A stretch of DNA of 64,000 bases from Isochrysis galbana (taxonomy: Eukaryota; Haptophyta; Isochrysidales; Isochrysidaceae): the NCBI GenBank assembly GCA_018136815.1, contig CM030933.1, positions 4,392,341 to 4,456,340 of the forward strand. Direction: 5' to 3'. Below the pieces are notes generated by a model. That model did no database searches, was not told the origin of the DNA, and saw only the letters and a program-made list of their open reading frames with translations. The translations under genes and the position numbers were made by a program. This document shows, piece by piece, positions 1 to 12,087 of the stretch; the stretch's first letter is position 1, and every line of letters begins with the position of its first letter.

Positions 1-275
1 AGGAGGTAGAGAGGGAAGGAGAGAGAAATGAAGGGAATAAGGGGGAGGGGGGGGGGGGACAGACAGAGGCAGAGTCAGAGACCCAGGCGGAGACGAAGAC
101 GGAGACGCAGACAGAGAGCAGGAGGCTGAGGCCCGCGGCCGCCGCAACTCCGCGACGGAAGCCGGGTCTCCCTCCCAACGGCAGATACCGGCCGGGCCAA
201 GCCCACACATAAAGTACGGCTCCCCGAAGAAAATAACTCCTCTATAAAGCCTACTGGGCTTGGGGCCTGGTGTCG
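1..275. other. G-rich intergenic sequence, no gene
   Basis: Purine-rich low-complexity sequence (GGA and CAGA-type runs) followed by GC-rich unique-looking sequence. Open frames here are low-complexity Pro/Arg/Gly stretches without recognisable domains. I see no gene. Confidence 0.6.
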
Positions 276-1215
276 GCAACTAAGTTTATACTTAGTTCGC
301 CCATGGGGGGGCACGAGCCCCCCTCTCTCTCCACTCCTCCCCTGCCATGGGGGAGGAACCACCCACTCTCCTGGCAAGCCAACGAGCCCCCCCCTCTCTA
401 CACTCCTCCCCTGCCATGGGGGAGGAACCACCCACTCTCCTGGCACGCCTGATGGCTTGCCAGGAGCACACAGCCCTGCTGACCCATTCCTCTCCCCACC
501 GGCCCGCCTGACTCGCCCGCCCTGGCCCGTCGTGGCCTGCCCATCCCTCTGACCAGCCCCTCACCAGCCCCTCGGACCCCCCTGATCAGGACCCCCCAGC
601 CAGCTCCAGTCGACTGGCAGGGGCTCGAGAGCCAGCGAGGGAGAGGCAGGAGGCAGGAGGGGCCAGGGCCATGCCCCAGCCTCACCTGCCCCCTGAGCTG
701 CGCTCCCAGGCCCCTGCCGGCCTCCTGGGGACCTGAAGAGGGGCCGCAGGCGCGCGCCATGGGCCCCCGCCGCAGGGAAGAGAGGAGGAAAAGGGAAGAG
801 GGAGGGGAGGGAGAAGCGGCAGCTCTCCCCTCTGGTAGAAACGTGTCTTCTCGCCCCGTTTGGGTAAGAGAAGATGGGGGCGCCAGAGCCAGGAGGGAAG
901 GGCCGCGGCTCGCCGCGGCCACTCGCTTCGGCGAGGAGAGATTAGCGCTCCTGGGCCCCTATTCACGAGTGCCCCCCCCCCCCCCTGCGTTGCTTTTACC
1001 CGAAAGGGGTTTTCCCCCAGCGTGGACTCGAGGAGAGGACGTGCTGGGGTGCGCGGGGTCGGTGCGTGCACTGGGGGGAGGACAAACATCGAGGGGAGGG
1101 GGCACTGCCCCCTTCCCCCGGTAGCACTCGCGGACACCTGGCTCGTCAGGCATGGCGGGATTCCGGGACGGAAAAGTTGTGTCCAATTAGCTAGTGGGGT
1201 TGGCTAGGATATAAC
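276..1215 (+). repeat. Dispersed repeat, family A (5' end present, divergent 3' half)
   Basis: The copy starts with CAACTAAGTTTATACTTAG followed by CATGGGGGGGCACGAGCCCC, a run that can fold into a G7/C6 hairpin. The same start occurs at 44057 (+) and about 61365 (-). Positions 276 to about 790 are similar along their length to 44057-44470. Positions about 690-1215 are closely similar to 9680-10220, including the common end around GTTGTGTCCAATTAGCTAG. Pro/Arg-rich open frames here are by-products of GC-rich composition. It is probably a mosaic or 5' variant of the retroposon family whose intact member is at 44057-44808. Confidence 0.75.
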
Positions 1216-1559
1216 ATTAATTATTTTATTTTATTTCCTCGCAGTTTGTCGCTGCAGCACTCCAGCAACCCCGGGAGTGCGCAACGCTACCCCTTCGCCG
1301 TCTGAAGGAGCCTAGGCCCCAGACATGACCATGAATGCAAGCCGGGGCGCTCAGATGACCCGCCCGCCCGCCCCCGGGCTCTGCCGGGGTCTCTGCAAGG
1401 CCTGCAGGGACATCTTCACCTGCGTCTTCACCTGCGTCGGCGTGCGGCATCGGCCAGCGGCTCAGTGCAGGTGCGCATCTTCCCAGTTGGATTTTTTTTA
1501 TTTTTTGTCACATCATTCTTCGCTTGTGGTGCCTGTCTCCTCAGGGATATCTTCAGCGA

Positions 1560-1785
1560 GGGAGATGTGCCTCAGCCTCAGGAGAGCTTCCCGGTCAGGC
1601 CGATTGCTTCTGCCACGAGGCCAAGGTTGTCGTTCATTTTTAACGCAACTTTCCTTTTTCGTTCTCGATAAAGATGAAAGATGGGGGCGCTGAGCTCCAG
1701 CGGTCTTTTGAGCTTGGGTTTTCTACCCTGAGCCAGTGTTAGTGCAAGGCTAGTGGCAGTAGTGGCACTGACGCTCAATTGTACC
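1560..1785 (-). repeat. Relic of a protein-coding repeat, copy 1
   Basis: Read on the minus strand, the stretch from about 1735 to 1575 matches 40375-40540 on the plus strand. Both carry a QGRKPKLK-type segment and end in a conserved short frame with the pattern M-N-x-x-L-G-L-V-A-x-A-I-G-L-x-x-[KR]-L-[AS]-stop. The adjoining 1740-1785 is a divergent copy of the 'GTGGTACTAACGCTCAG' family B repeat. I do not recognise the encoded protein. The conserved frame in two diverged copies suggests a transposable-element ORF fragment rather than a host gene. Confidence 0.55.
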
Positions 1786-1942
1786 GTACTTGGAGGAAGA
1801 ACAAAAAGAATCTACGACGGATTTTTAAGCTGCAAACAACTCCATAGTACCGCAATCCAAGGATAACGTTTTGTTGAGCAACACACGAGACGCTGCAACG
1901 ATCAACCTGAGTCGGTAAGAAAGGGGGGTTGGCACATCGGAG

Positions 1943-3751
1943 TCACAGATTGAACAAGTTGGCCTGATAGCAAATCCCGAGGCCTCGCATGACCCTCTCC
2001 GACGGCAATCTGCATCAATAGGGTGTACACGACAGTCCGCTAAGCGAATTTACAATTAATAGGCGACGCTTACCTGCATGCCATTGTATGTCGAACGAAC
2101 AACCCATCGTAGTCCTGATTCGCCACGACGGAAAAGGAGGCGTTTCCGAGATGAGGCACAATGCCCTGCAACCGAGAGCGCGTAGGCTACATAGGAAGTT
2201 TGGCCATAGCTGTCCGCGGCGGCAGGAATCAAGAAAATGGTAATAAAGAGAGCATGCACCACTAGGTTTCCCGAGCCTTACGTTCACACTCGCTTCGGCG
2301 GGTGGTGCCAGGTGAACAATGCACGCTGCAAGTTTTCACGGGAGACGCGCAGCCCACCGAGGCTGAGCATGTGAGCGGGGCGGAAAACGCAATCATACTT
2401 GTTCGGAGAGAAACCCGTAGGTGTCTCCGCCATGTCCCTCGTATGTACCTAGCTCGTCAAGTGCTGGAGGCTGTAGCGACAGTCGGACGGACTCGATCAT
2501 CAGCCCCGCGCCGTACCTGTGGCGAACGCAAGTGGCTACTCAAAGAATCGACAAGTACTGTGGAGTCTCTTGCAACCACGGCCCGGAATAAGGGTCGGCG
2601 GCGACTACGCACCGGATGGTCCCCTGGGCCCAGCCATAATTAAGCGTCTTGAAGGCTTCCATGGCCCTGAGGCTATCGCCGCCGATGACCGTCTTCTCTA
2701 CGAGCAAATCTCGGAAGAAGGAGGCGACTTCTCGTGGCGTGGCGACCATGTTCCCACATGTCCAGCCAAGGATGCCGCCGCGCTGCTTCCAGATCTCCGT
2801 CAAGCCTCGTCGGAGATGCCCAGTCTCGCACTCAGTGCTCAGCTGTCGGGAGAACCATCGCCGTGGTCGCCCTCGGCATCCCATTCCTGACTGTCCTGCA
2901 ATTGTGGCGCCAGAGCTACAGATCGGCTCGTCGTTGATGAAGCGGACAGCGGCATACTTGCCGCGCAATGAAGGCGGGAATACCAAGGGATGTACGTCGA
3001 GCTGGTCCCAACGGCCCTGGGCAGATGGGCTATGCGCAAGCAAAACGAGTCCTGCCATGATGTAGTTGGTCGACGAATACTCCACTTTACTTCCGGGCTC
3101 GAAATGTACCGAGGGCGGGGCCGTGGCGGCCGCAGCTCTGTGCGGGCAACAGGAGGCGTGAGGGGTGGCGGGGAGCGGGGGGATGTTGAGAGCTGCAAGA
3201 CTCGATCACGAGGCTTGGGCGAGTTGACAGCGGTGCGCATGCAAGCTGATGCGTTGTCATGTGTGCTCTAACCTAAGCAGCGCATACGGCGGCCAAGACG
3301 CTGTGGCATCAGTGAGGATGGCAGCGTCGAGCTCGGGCGTGTCAAAGTCGGCAAGGCCAGACTGCATTGTAATGAGATGCCTGACGGTGATACGCGCAGC
3401 CCTCGGTCCAAAGAGCTCAACCAGGGAGGTCCCGTTGGCTGCGTGCAATACACGATCGACGTGGGTGGCCACAGCATCGTCAAGGCTGAGCGTGCGCTCC
3501 TCAGCCATCCGTAGGATGGCGCTCGCTATGAATGGCTTGGTACCCGACCCGAAGAGAAACGTGTCGGATGGGGTGGCGGGACGGGCGGCCGAGTTGTTCG
3601 TCGCGCCCACCGTGCCGGCAGCGAGCCCGAAGGAGGTATGCTCGCTCGCCCATCCCAGCCCCAGCGCGAGAGGCCGGCCGGGAGTGCTGTGTGCCGCCGC
3701 AAGGCTGTTGAGCTCTTCTTGCAGTACAGCGGCTAGCAGAGAGGAGGGCAT
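1943..3751 (-). CDS. Beta-lactamase superfamily serine hydrolase
   Basis: The gene has five exons: 3751-3273, 3137-2609, 2470-2399, 2165-2074 and 2009-1943, about 412 residues. All junctions are GT-AG and keep the frame. Exon 1 holds the catalytic S-x-x-K motif as S69-G-T-K72. Exon 2 opens with a FEPGSK segment leading to Y180-S-S-T-N, the place of the class C Y-x-N motif, with Ser where Asn is usual. Exon 3 has the G-H349-G-G-D-T-Y-G-F motif that replaces the KTG box in esterase/peptidase-type members. This makes it a class C beta-lactamase-like (LACTB/EstB-type) serine hydrolase; the substrate is unknown. No signal peptide is obvious. The exon 2 donor could be 2613 instead of 2609, and the last exon acceptor is the least certain. 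The 190 bases upstream are pyrimidine-rich on the coding strand. Confidence 0.82.
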
Positions 3752-5306
3752 GACTTTCAGCAGAGGGGAGGGAAGGGCGAGAGTGGGAAGGGGAGGAGGG
3801 GGCAGGGGAAGATAAAGAGGATGGGAAGGTGGGAGGATGGAGGGAGGGAGGGGGAAGGAAGGGGGGAGGAAGGGGGGAGGGAGGGAGGGAGGGCGGTGGG
3901 GGGACGAAGGGAGGGAGGGAGGGAGGGAGAGGGAGAGGGGGAGGGGGAGAGAAGCGAGCGGGAGCGCACCCGCCCGCCCGACGGGACGGCCGACGAGGGT
4001 AGGACGGGGGGAGTCAGAGATTTTCTTGTTGTGCGAGTATAACCTGAGTGCTGTGGTACCGGCAACCAGTTACCTGAACTGGTCCTCCCCATCGCAATAA
4101 CTGCCGCACTCTCAAAATCCTGCAGTTACTTGCAATCCCTAGCCTTGATTGCTGGTAGCTGGTAGATTAGGAAGAAGCAATAAGGAGACCCCAAGGAGAG
4201 CTGTGAGAAGGAGCAAACAGCTAGCCATTATTTGGACGCAGCTGCGCGCATGCGTATGTGTGTATGTGTGTCGATGCGGATATCGGATATCTACGGATAT
4301 TTCTTGGACTATTTGGGCCGATTTTTGAGATATTTTGGAGATATTTCCATTTCCAATGGATATTTGATATTTGGGCGAAAAATCGTGGATATTTTGGCCT
4401 ACCTGTGACTGTGAGTAAAGGAGTGGAGCTGTGGCTGTGTTGCATGTGAAGACGGTGGGGCTGGTATAGTGTCTGTAACATGAGAGATACAATCCTTCGG
4501 GGGCATGGGGCGCGGACTACCAGGGGCGAAGGAAGCACGCGACGGGGGAGCTGAGGACGAGCGAGCGGCCTCAGTCGACGTGCGGTCGCACGAGACGAGG
4601 ACGGGAGCGGGAGGCATACATGAGGAGGGACACAGGAGCGCTCGTGCTCGTGCGCTCCTGCGGTGGCGCAGAGCGTACGAAAGACACCGCGACAAAAGAT
4701 GACACGCGGGGGGGGGGGGGGGGACACGCGGGAAAAGAGAGGGATTAAACGGGGCCGGCGACTCAAACAAAAGCACTCGGGGAGGAAACGGGGGAAAGGG
4801 AGAGGAGAGGCGTGGCTCTCGGGCGGCGACGGCGGGGAAAGGGGAAAGGGGAGGCGAGGGGGCGATCCTATCGGGAGTGGGCAGAATGCGGGCGTTGATA
4901 CAAGGAAAGGGGGGGGGAGACCGGGGCGTGACGACGGAGAGGGAATCGCGCGGGGGGACCGAAAGGCGGGAAACAGTGCGAAGAGAGAGATGTGCGACCC
5001 TCCCTACCCGCAACACTACCCCTAGTAAGTGTTCGCCCAGAATCTTCAGATGTTTTTTTGTTTGAATTGTGTTGTTTGTTGGCCGTGAGCTCAGGTCAAG
5101 CAAGTGCACATGTGTTGTTGCATCAATTGGTCTGCAGCCTACACACCCACTTTTCTTTGTCGCCATTGCCAGCCCTCACATAGCTCTGAAGACTAATTGC
5201 TTAGTGGAGCAGGGACCGTCGAGGGTATGAGTAAGTCTCAGTCCATGTCGCTCTCGCTATTTCTCCCAACCTTTCGCCATGGCGCCACTGAGGCATTGAG
5301 GGCTCC
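3752..5306. other. Intergenic: GGGA tract, GGATAT-type repeat, GC-rich low complexity
   Basis: Positions 3770-3960 are a GGGA/GGGAG tract just upstream of the minus-strand hydrolase. Positions 4260-4400 hold degenerate GGATAT repeats. Positions 4500-5000 are G/A-rich with long Arg-rich open frames lacking motifs. A CCAGAATCTTCAGATGTT motif at 5037-5054 recurs near 10361 and 30271. I see no gene. Confidence 0.6.
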
Positions 5307-7793
5307 TCAAGCTACGTCACGCTCTACCTCGGCCACTATGGGCACGCGATGCCACGCATTGTTGGCGAGCCCGCGCAAGTTCCAAATTCCCGCAACGGTA
5401 TCGGGCTGCACATTGTGAGAAGCGTCTGTCGCCTTGCAGATGAGCGTGTGGTGGGCCGTGCTTCCGTCAGCGGGGATCGGGACTTCCGCCTCCCAGAACG
5501 TCCATGCCCACGCGCGGCCCCGAGGCTGATCAGCGCCCTCTGTCAGCTTGGCTTGCTGCCACGTGGCGCCACCGTCAGCGGACACGTCGACACGAATGAT
5601 GCCGCGACCGCCACCACTGGTGGCGCAAGTGCAAAAGGAGTGGGGGGGGGGGGGGGTTCAAAGAAGCTGTGTCGACGTGCCGCCTCGCCCACACCCACCC
5701 ATAGCGATTGCACAACGGCGGCACACGCGTGAGCTCCTCTCTAGTTGTCCTGCGCAGCCACGGCACTGGCGCACCTGTATGCAAAGCCGCGTACATCAAG
5801 CGGTGTACCGGGCTCGACAACTGCACCTGCTCGAGGTTCGACAATGAGGGACTGTACGGGCACCTCTTGCATAGTAGGCGTGGAGGCGACGTCCTCCTCA
5901 GTGACCTGTTAGCGTTGACGAGCCGTGGGTTTACGGTCAAGTGTGGAGAGGCGTGCGCCCGAATTGTGGACAGCGGTATCGGTGTAGCGTCTCTTTCGAG
6001 CGCCTGCGCCAGCGACTCGGTAGGTTGCAGCCTGCGCTGAGCGATGAGACTTCCACGGCTCTGCGCTGAGCACCTCACCTTGGTAACATTCGGCCCAAAA
6101 ACTTTGTAAGCAATGCCCCGCTGCCACACGCCGGGGGCGTCCTCAGTAGCCGCCTCGATTTCGGTGAGCCACTTTGTGTTGCGAACGCCCACGTGCCCGG
6201 GGACCACGACGCGTACAGGGGCACCTGGCGCAACGGAGGAGGGGCGCGAGGCAGATCAGCGGCACGGCAAGACTAGGTGCGTGTCGCTCAGCCGCATCCT
6301 GGATGACGGATTGGCTGCGTGCGTCTCAATGTCACTGGCCTCTTCTGTGTGAGGCTCACCGTGGTCAAGCGGGATTGGATCGCCATTCATCTCGTACGCA
6401 AGCAACACATCGCCCATCTCGGACATAGCCTTATCGATTGGAATTGAGACGCGGCATCCATCATCGCCCTCAAAGTGGATGTGCTCGGCGCCCGCAGCGC
6501 TTGCCGCCTGCATACAAAGGAGCGCGCGGTCGACAGGAAGAGACATGCACCCCGCGCCCAGTTGTGCTACCAAGCCCTCTCGAAGTGGCTGGGAAGCCAA
6601 TGCTGGCATGGAAGACGACCACCTTTTGCGACGCGAGCCCGGCGTCATTGAGCACATCCTTCAGCAGGACGCCACCCCACTTGGCGTTGGAGATGGCACC
6701 AAATCCCCACGCATTGCCCGACGTCTTGCGCTCAGAGTTGAATTCACCGCGTCGATTGCCACCGCATTGGATGGTCGCAGTTACCTGCTTTCGAGAGGAT
6801 GGCGGAGCGGTTGACAGGAGGGGGGGGTGTTGCCACGATCGCAACAGGCGCCCATTGAGGTCCCGAAAGCACTTCAATCCCAAGAAGTGTTGCATGGCCA
6901 AATCACCTCTGTCTTTGAGAAGTCCTTCTTGAGCTGGTCGAGCGTGTACTCTTTGCCGTCGAAGCCCTTGCCGTGCACCTTGAGTCTGTATGATTCCTCG
7001 TTGAGGTGAGGGACCTGGTCCGGGAGGTGAAGAGGGACGACAGGTTATGCAATGGGATCGACTCTGCAGTGCAGACGGGCATGGCGCAGCAGCAGCGAGC
7101 CAGCCGCGCCAGCTTGCTAGGCGCGCCAGTTGTTACAGGACGCGGGGCGTGGGTGGGGCAGCATCAGCCTCCCGCAGAATACATAGCGCTCACCGGATGG
7201 TGGTTGCGCACGAACCAGAGCGGGGCGGGTGTGATCCAGTCGTCAGTGATGAACTCCCGCGGTAGCTCCGCCGAGCAAGGCACATCCGAGATGGAGATAA
7301 GCGCCGGGTGGCGCGTCGGCTCATTCGCGTACGGATCGTCGGCAGAGCGCATGCTGCGCTCAGAGGCAACATCGGCGGGGTCGAGCCAGCCGATGTGCAT
7401 CGGCGCGAGGAACTCTGCCACGTGCTCTTTGGGCACGATGCTACCATCTGACTCCGTGTGGTCCACGTGCTGCCTATACAGGCTCCAGTATGGCTCGAGA
7501 GAGCCTCCTGCAGCGAGGCTGATCTTCTCGACGCCTCCCGGGTGGTTGGCGATGAAGTTTGTGATGTCGTACACCTTGTTGCCCAGCGTGACCCACACGC
7601 CAGCCTCTCCTCCCTTGTGCTTGGCTACCTCGGCCTTGGTGAAGGTGGGCAGAGCATCTCCGCGCTCTCTCTCTCTCTGCTCGCAGAGCGCCAGCGGGCG
7701 CGAGGGCTCGCCAAGCGGGCGGCGTGTGTAGGCGAGTGCGCCCGCCAGCCCTGCGCCCGCAGTCACTCGGCCCAGCGTGAGCACACGCCGCAT
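5307..7793 (-). CDS. SUOX: Sulfite oxidase, mitochondrial-type (cytochrome b5 + molybdopterin domains)
   Basis: Oxidises sulfite to sulfate at a molybdenum cofactor and passes electrons through cytochrome b5 heme to cytochrome c. Seven exons: 7793-7194, 7014-6907, 6784-6623, 6507-6360, 6224-6079, 5905-5775 and 5616-5307. All junctions keep the frame; the product is 534 residues, close to the 545 of the human enzyme. Residues 1-40 resemble a mitochondrial presequence with a hydrophobic stretch. The b5 domain (about 50-125) has H84-P-G-G and a second candidate ligand H109. The Moco domain has the TIQC243GGNRR motif whose Cys binds molybdenum, then an LLAYEMNG segment. The C-terminal dimerisation domain has QEVPVQS and a VQPDTVAGIWNLRG end. 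Plant enzymes lack the b5 domain, so this is the animal-type arrangement. A CT/C tract precedes the start on the coding strand. Confidence 0.95.
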
Positions 7794-9360
7794 TGGGGGA
7801 GGGGGAAAGGGGGGGGGAGAGAGAGAGAGGGCAAGGAAGAGACCCTCTCTCTACACGCTGCTCGAGCGGCGAAGGTGCTCACGAGAGAACTCCGTCAAGA
7901 ACCCGAGGAGTCTACTTTACTTCTTATAGAGTAGATAAGAAATAAAAGGGAGGGAGAGGGGTGGGAGAAGAGAGCAGGAAGGAGAAGAGAGCAGCGAGCG
8001 GCCGCTGTGTCGGCCGACGCTCGAGCCGCGACGGGCGGCGGCCTGAGATACCGGGGGGGGGGAGAGGGGGGGAAGTCCCTTGACCTTGCGACCCATCAGT
8101 CGCTTTTTGATGCAACCGCCCTCGCGCCCTCGCCAACAGTGCACAGTGCCAAAATTATACTACTATTAACTCCTTGCTGCCGGCTTGAAGCGCCAATTTT
8201 GGCGCTTCGGTTTCACGTTTCACGCTTAGAAGCTAGAAGCAGCGTGTACAGGATGAGGTGCGTGTAAGAGATATGTGAGATGCCGTGTGCCGTGGGCGAA
8301 AAGGAAAAGTGGCGCAACGTATTTTTTCTTCTCGGACCCCCAAGCCCCAAGAGAGCCTTCGTGGCTTCGTGGCCCCCCACCAGGTGGAAGGGTGGCGGCG
8401 CCCAGAGGAGACGAAAGTCCGTTTCCGTTTCCTCCGCCCGGCACATCTCCTACGTAAACGTAAACGTAAACGACGACGTATTTTTGTTAGAAAGTGAAGC
8501 TCCAATATTGGAGCTGCACTTTTTTTTCAGTCTTTCCACTTAATTGATGTCTAGATCAGCACCGAATTTATGGGCTGTTCGGCTATCCAAGGGTGTGGGA
8601 AAATGTCCCTCACTCAGAGTTATTAGGCTGGGGTCAGGATTTCGGAAATTTCCTTCGAAATCGAGGGGGGGTTCGCCGGGGGAAATTTCGTTCGAAATTT
8701 CTCGAAATTGAACTTGGAAATTGGGGGGGTCAGGGTCAGGGGTCAGGGGGCTAAAGATGCGATACCAAGGGGGGGGAGCGGGGGGGAAGCGGGGGAGGAG
8801 GGGGAGCGCGCGATCCCGTGGCGCGAAATCAGAGCGCCCCCCCCCCCCCGCCCCCCCGCCCGGAGACACCTTGTTACCCCCCCCCCCCTAGATGGAGCGG
8901 GAGCAGAGGCGCGCTGCCCACTCGCCAGGGGACACAGCTGCAGCGCCATTCGGTGTACGGACCTCGGCGCGCCTCAGTGTCGAGTGGGCGCAAGTGCTGT
9001 CGCAAGCGAGGCCTGGAGCGAGCGAGGCCGAAGCGAGCGAGGCCGATGAAGAGGGGAGGAGTGAAACTCGCGTTCGTTCCGTCAAAAGAGGGCCAGGTGA
9101 TAGTTTTGTTTTCGCTTAGAATGAACTCGCTGAAATGGCTGAGAAATACCTTTGACGCACGAGACTCTCCATTGACCTTGATGTTTCGGTATTCGCCGCT
9201 GTAGTAGATGTACGATGCACAATTGAGCATCATGAGTCATGAGATACAGCACCTTGGGGTTGACGCCTTGGCCTTGGCCTTGGCATCAAGAGCAGCATCG
9301 TCACGCACGTCAAGTCCAACATGCACGCGGCCAAGTTGGCGAAGTACATAATAATCTAAC
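7794..9360. other. Intergenic, low complexity
   Basis: Contains a G/GA tract at 7797-7830, a CGTAAACGTAAACGTAAACG short tandem at 8453-8472, an AAATTTC/GAAATT-rich stretch at 8640-8720, and several poly-G/poly-C runs. Open frames are compositional. No gene or RNA gene is recognised. Confidence 0.55.
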
Positions 9361-9440
9361 TGAGCATTAGTACCACTACTCTCACTAGCCCGGTACTAAC
9401 ACGACAGCCCTCAGCGCACCTGCCCGTACACCTTGGCGGT
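9361..9440 (-). repeat. Dispersed repeat family B copy (minus orientation)
   Basis: Reverse complement of the block that also occurs at 23680-23822 and 41236-41399. It includes the sequence AGTACCACTACTCTCACTAG and a CAGCGCACCTGCCCGTAC part. Unit ends are not sharply defined here. Confidence 0.7.
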
Positions 9441-9679
9441 TGATTGTACGGGCCAACCCCGGGGGGTGTCCGCGATGGAGAGGGGGGGCCGCGAGGCCCC
9501 CATTGACCCACACTTATAAAAGCAGGTTGAGAGTTGGCGAAGTACAACAAGCGGGCGCTCAGGGACAGGCAGGTGCGTTGCCTCATCTCCGAGCACTTCC
9601 GCGATACCCCAGACGAGGCTGGTGGCACCCCCGCCCCGCCAGCCTCAACTCTCACCTCTCAGGCCCCTGGAGGCCACCT

Positions 9680-10220
9680 GGGGCTTGGGGACCTGCAGAG
9701 GGGCCGCAGGCGCGCGCCATGGGCCCGAGCCGCAGGGAAGAGAGGAGGAAGCGGGAAGAGGGAGGGGAGAGGGGAGCGGCAGCTCTCCTCTCCGGCGATA
9801 ACGTGTCTTCTTGCCGTGTTTACGTAGAGAAGACGAGGGGCGCCAGAGCCAGGAGGGGAGGGCCGCGGCTCGCCGCTCGCCGCGGCCATACTCGCTACGG
9901 CGAGAGAGATGAGCGCTCTGGGCCCCTAGCCCCTAGTTTCACGAGTGCCCCCCCCCCCCCCCCCCCCCACGTTGTTTTACCCGAAAGGGGCTTTCCCCCA
10001 GCGTGGCCTCGAGGAGAAGGTGCGCTTGGGTGCGGGTGCGCAGGCGCGGGGTCGGTGCTCGCAGTGCTCGGTGCTGCACTGGATGGGGGACAAATATCGA
10101 GGGGAGGGGGCAGTGCCCCTTCCCCCCGGTATCACTCGGACACCTGGCTCGTCAGGCAGGGCGGGATTCCGGGACTAAAAAGTTGTGTCCAATTAGCTAG
10201 TGGGATTGGCTAGGAGATAA
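9680..10220 (+). repeat. Dispersed repeat, family A 3'-variant copy
   Basis: Closely similar to about 690-1215 over about 500 bases, differing mainly in homopolymer length and small indels. The shared end is near GTTGTGTCCAATTAGCTAG. A shorter divergent relative is at 23140-23480. No coding content is recognised. Confidence 0.75.
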
Positions 10221-10424
10221 CATATAACATTAGTAGTATAATTAATTAATTTTTTAATTTATTTCTCTCTCCGTCCCCCCTCCCACTCCCATGGGATCGA
10301 CACCGTGAGTGCGATGGGTCGCCGCCTGGGGCTAGTGGTAGTATCTAGTATCTAGTAGCCAGAATCTTCACATTTTTTTGGCAGGGCATGGTTTTGGGTT
10401 GTCTAGTCTATGCCATCAACGGCA

Positions 10425-12087
10425 TCACTCCGCGACATCGTACTCCTTGCCGAAATGCCCCATATCCGCATCCGATTCACGTACACACTGTTCAGTTGAA
10501 TATCCTTCCTCACCCTCATCAGGTTCCTCAGCAGACGAGTACTGTGACTCGCCGGCTTCCACCTCCGAGTCGTCAACATCAAGTGCTTGCGATCCCCCCG
10601 ACTCTTGACGCGCTTTCGTTCGACCCACCTGCCTCGGTGAAGCTTGACTCTGTCCGTCCCCACCCTCATGCAATGCGGGGTTGTCATGTGCTCTTTTTGT
10701 ACTATCGACGTCGTGCCTCAACTCGTGCTCCACATCGCCTTCGATGCAACCATTGTACATGCCTCCTCCCTCCATGTAACCACCCATCATTGAGTCATGG
10801 CCCTCTTGCGGCAGGCCATCACCCGACTCATCGTTGTTGTATTTCATGCCCTGGTACTCCTGACTCGAGCATATACGAAACGATTCAGATGAAATCCATT
10901 CCTCACCTGCGCACGATGCACAACCAGCACATGGGAGAGATTGGTTAGAAGATGGGGTACCAAACCGGGCTCGAACCTTTTTCGCGCAAAGCATTTTCTC
11001 GAGAGGAGGTGGGAGATGACTGCAACAGATCTCCCATCTCCAGCGAGAGAAACAGTGTGGCGGGGGCAGGTAGCACGCGCTCACCAATGACGACGTCATC
11101 CAACAACCGAACTCGCACTTCCTCACCACCATGCCTGGTCCGACGAGCCAACACTCGGGCGATGACAAAGCGAGGCTCAAGTGGCTCTGCATTGACTGAC
11201 GGAGCTGAGCAGCCGCTAACAGCCTGGTCAAAGCGACAGCCGCGTGGCTGGCACCATATGCGTTCACCGATGAAAAAGTGCCGGCGTGGTGCATCACGCA
11301 CCTTGTATTCCTCCTTACCTAAAAGTAGTAATTCTTGCTGTTGTGCCTCTTTGCCAGACAACACGCGCCCGGGCTGGAAGCGTCCCTCTGTTGGCATAGG
11401 AAGCCTCGTTTGCTCGTCATCGTCTGCCTCACCCCTCTTGCTGGGAGACAGTTCCAGCACGTTCCGCTCCCACGCTCCATCCCTCCTCTCTTGCTCTGGC
11501 ACCAGCACTTCTTCTACTGCCTCATCTATCTCTTGCTCGGCTGCGCCACACTCAGAGCCCAAGCTCTCATCGTTGGTCTCCTCGTGGATGAGCTCCCACG
11601 CGAGCGGGGGCAGCGGTGCTGCCAGTGCGGCCGATACTTCTGCGGCTCGCGCCTGCGCGCGTGGGTCGTAGCCCTTGTACTTCGGCACGGGCGTCGATGA
11701 TTCCCCTGGCCCATCCGGCCGAAGGAAGTCAGCCAGGAGCTCATCATTCGACGGCACGGCTGCGAAGAGCTTGCGCAGGTAAGCGTCGAGGCCTTGGACT
11801 CGGTTGGCGACTAGCTCGGGGCTCATGTTAGCCGCACTCCCCGAGAGCCACGCCGCCGCGCCGCCGCCCAGCCCCGGGGGCATTGGCGGCGGCGGCAGTG
11901 CACCTCTGCGGCCAGCGGCCTCTTTCAGCCTGCTCTCAAGCCGGCGGAACTCGGAGAATCTGCGCTCTACGACCCACTCGGTGCCGTCGGGCGCGCGGAT
12001 CGCGATGGCGTACATCGTGAATGGCGCGCCCTTCTCGTCGACCGCCGTGCGAGAGGCGAGCGACGTGAGGGTGAGCTGCGCCGCCAT
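10425..12087 (-). CDS. PX-domain protein with acidic C-terminal tail
   Basis: Three-exon model: 12087-11085, 11019-10907 and 10859-10425, with introns of 65 and 47 bases, a consistent frame and about 516 residues. Residues about 1-125 form a phox (PX) domain: a MYAIAIRAPDG strand, then WVVERRFSEFRRLESRL containing the RR(Y/F)xxF-type phosphoinositide-binding motif, a Pro-rich loop, and NRVQGLDAYLRKLF. It is therefore expected to bind phosphoinositide membranes, as sorting nexins do. The middle has an FFIGERIW...RRTRHGGEEVRVRLLDD region that I cannot assign. The C-terminal exon is Gly/Met-rich, then strongly acidic. No BAR domain is visible. The first exon is secure. The two downstream exons rest on splice motifs and phase only; without splicing the frame would stop at 10945. 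Confidence 0.7.

Noticed and set aside
398-1207. Overlapping Pro/Arg/Gly-rich frames as genes
   Set aside because: They lie in a dispersed repeat, overlap on both strands, and are broken by homopolymer changes in the second copy.
4221-5166. Ser/Pro/Arg-rich minus-strand frames (181 and 255 residues) as genes
   Set aside because: Low-complexity translation of G/A-rich sequence with no conserved segment or splice support.
10940-10990. Possible tRNA on the minus strand (GGTTCGAGCCCGG box B-like)
   Set aside because: No complementary T stem, no acceptor or anticodon arm; the sequence falls inside an exon of the PX-domain gene model.
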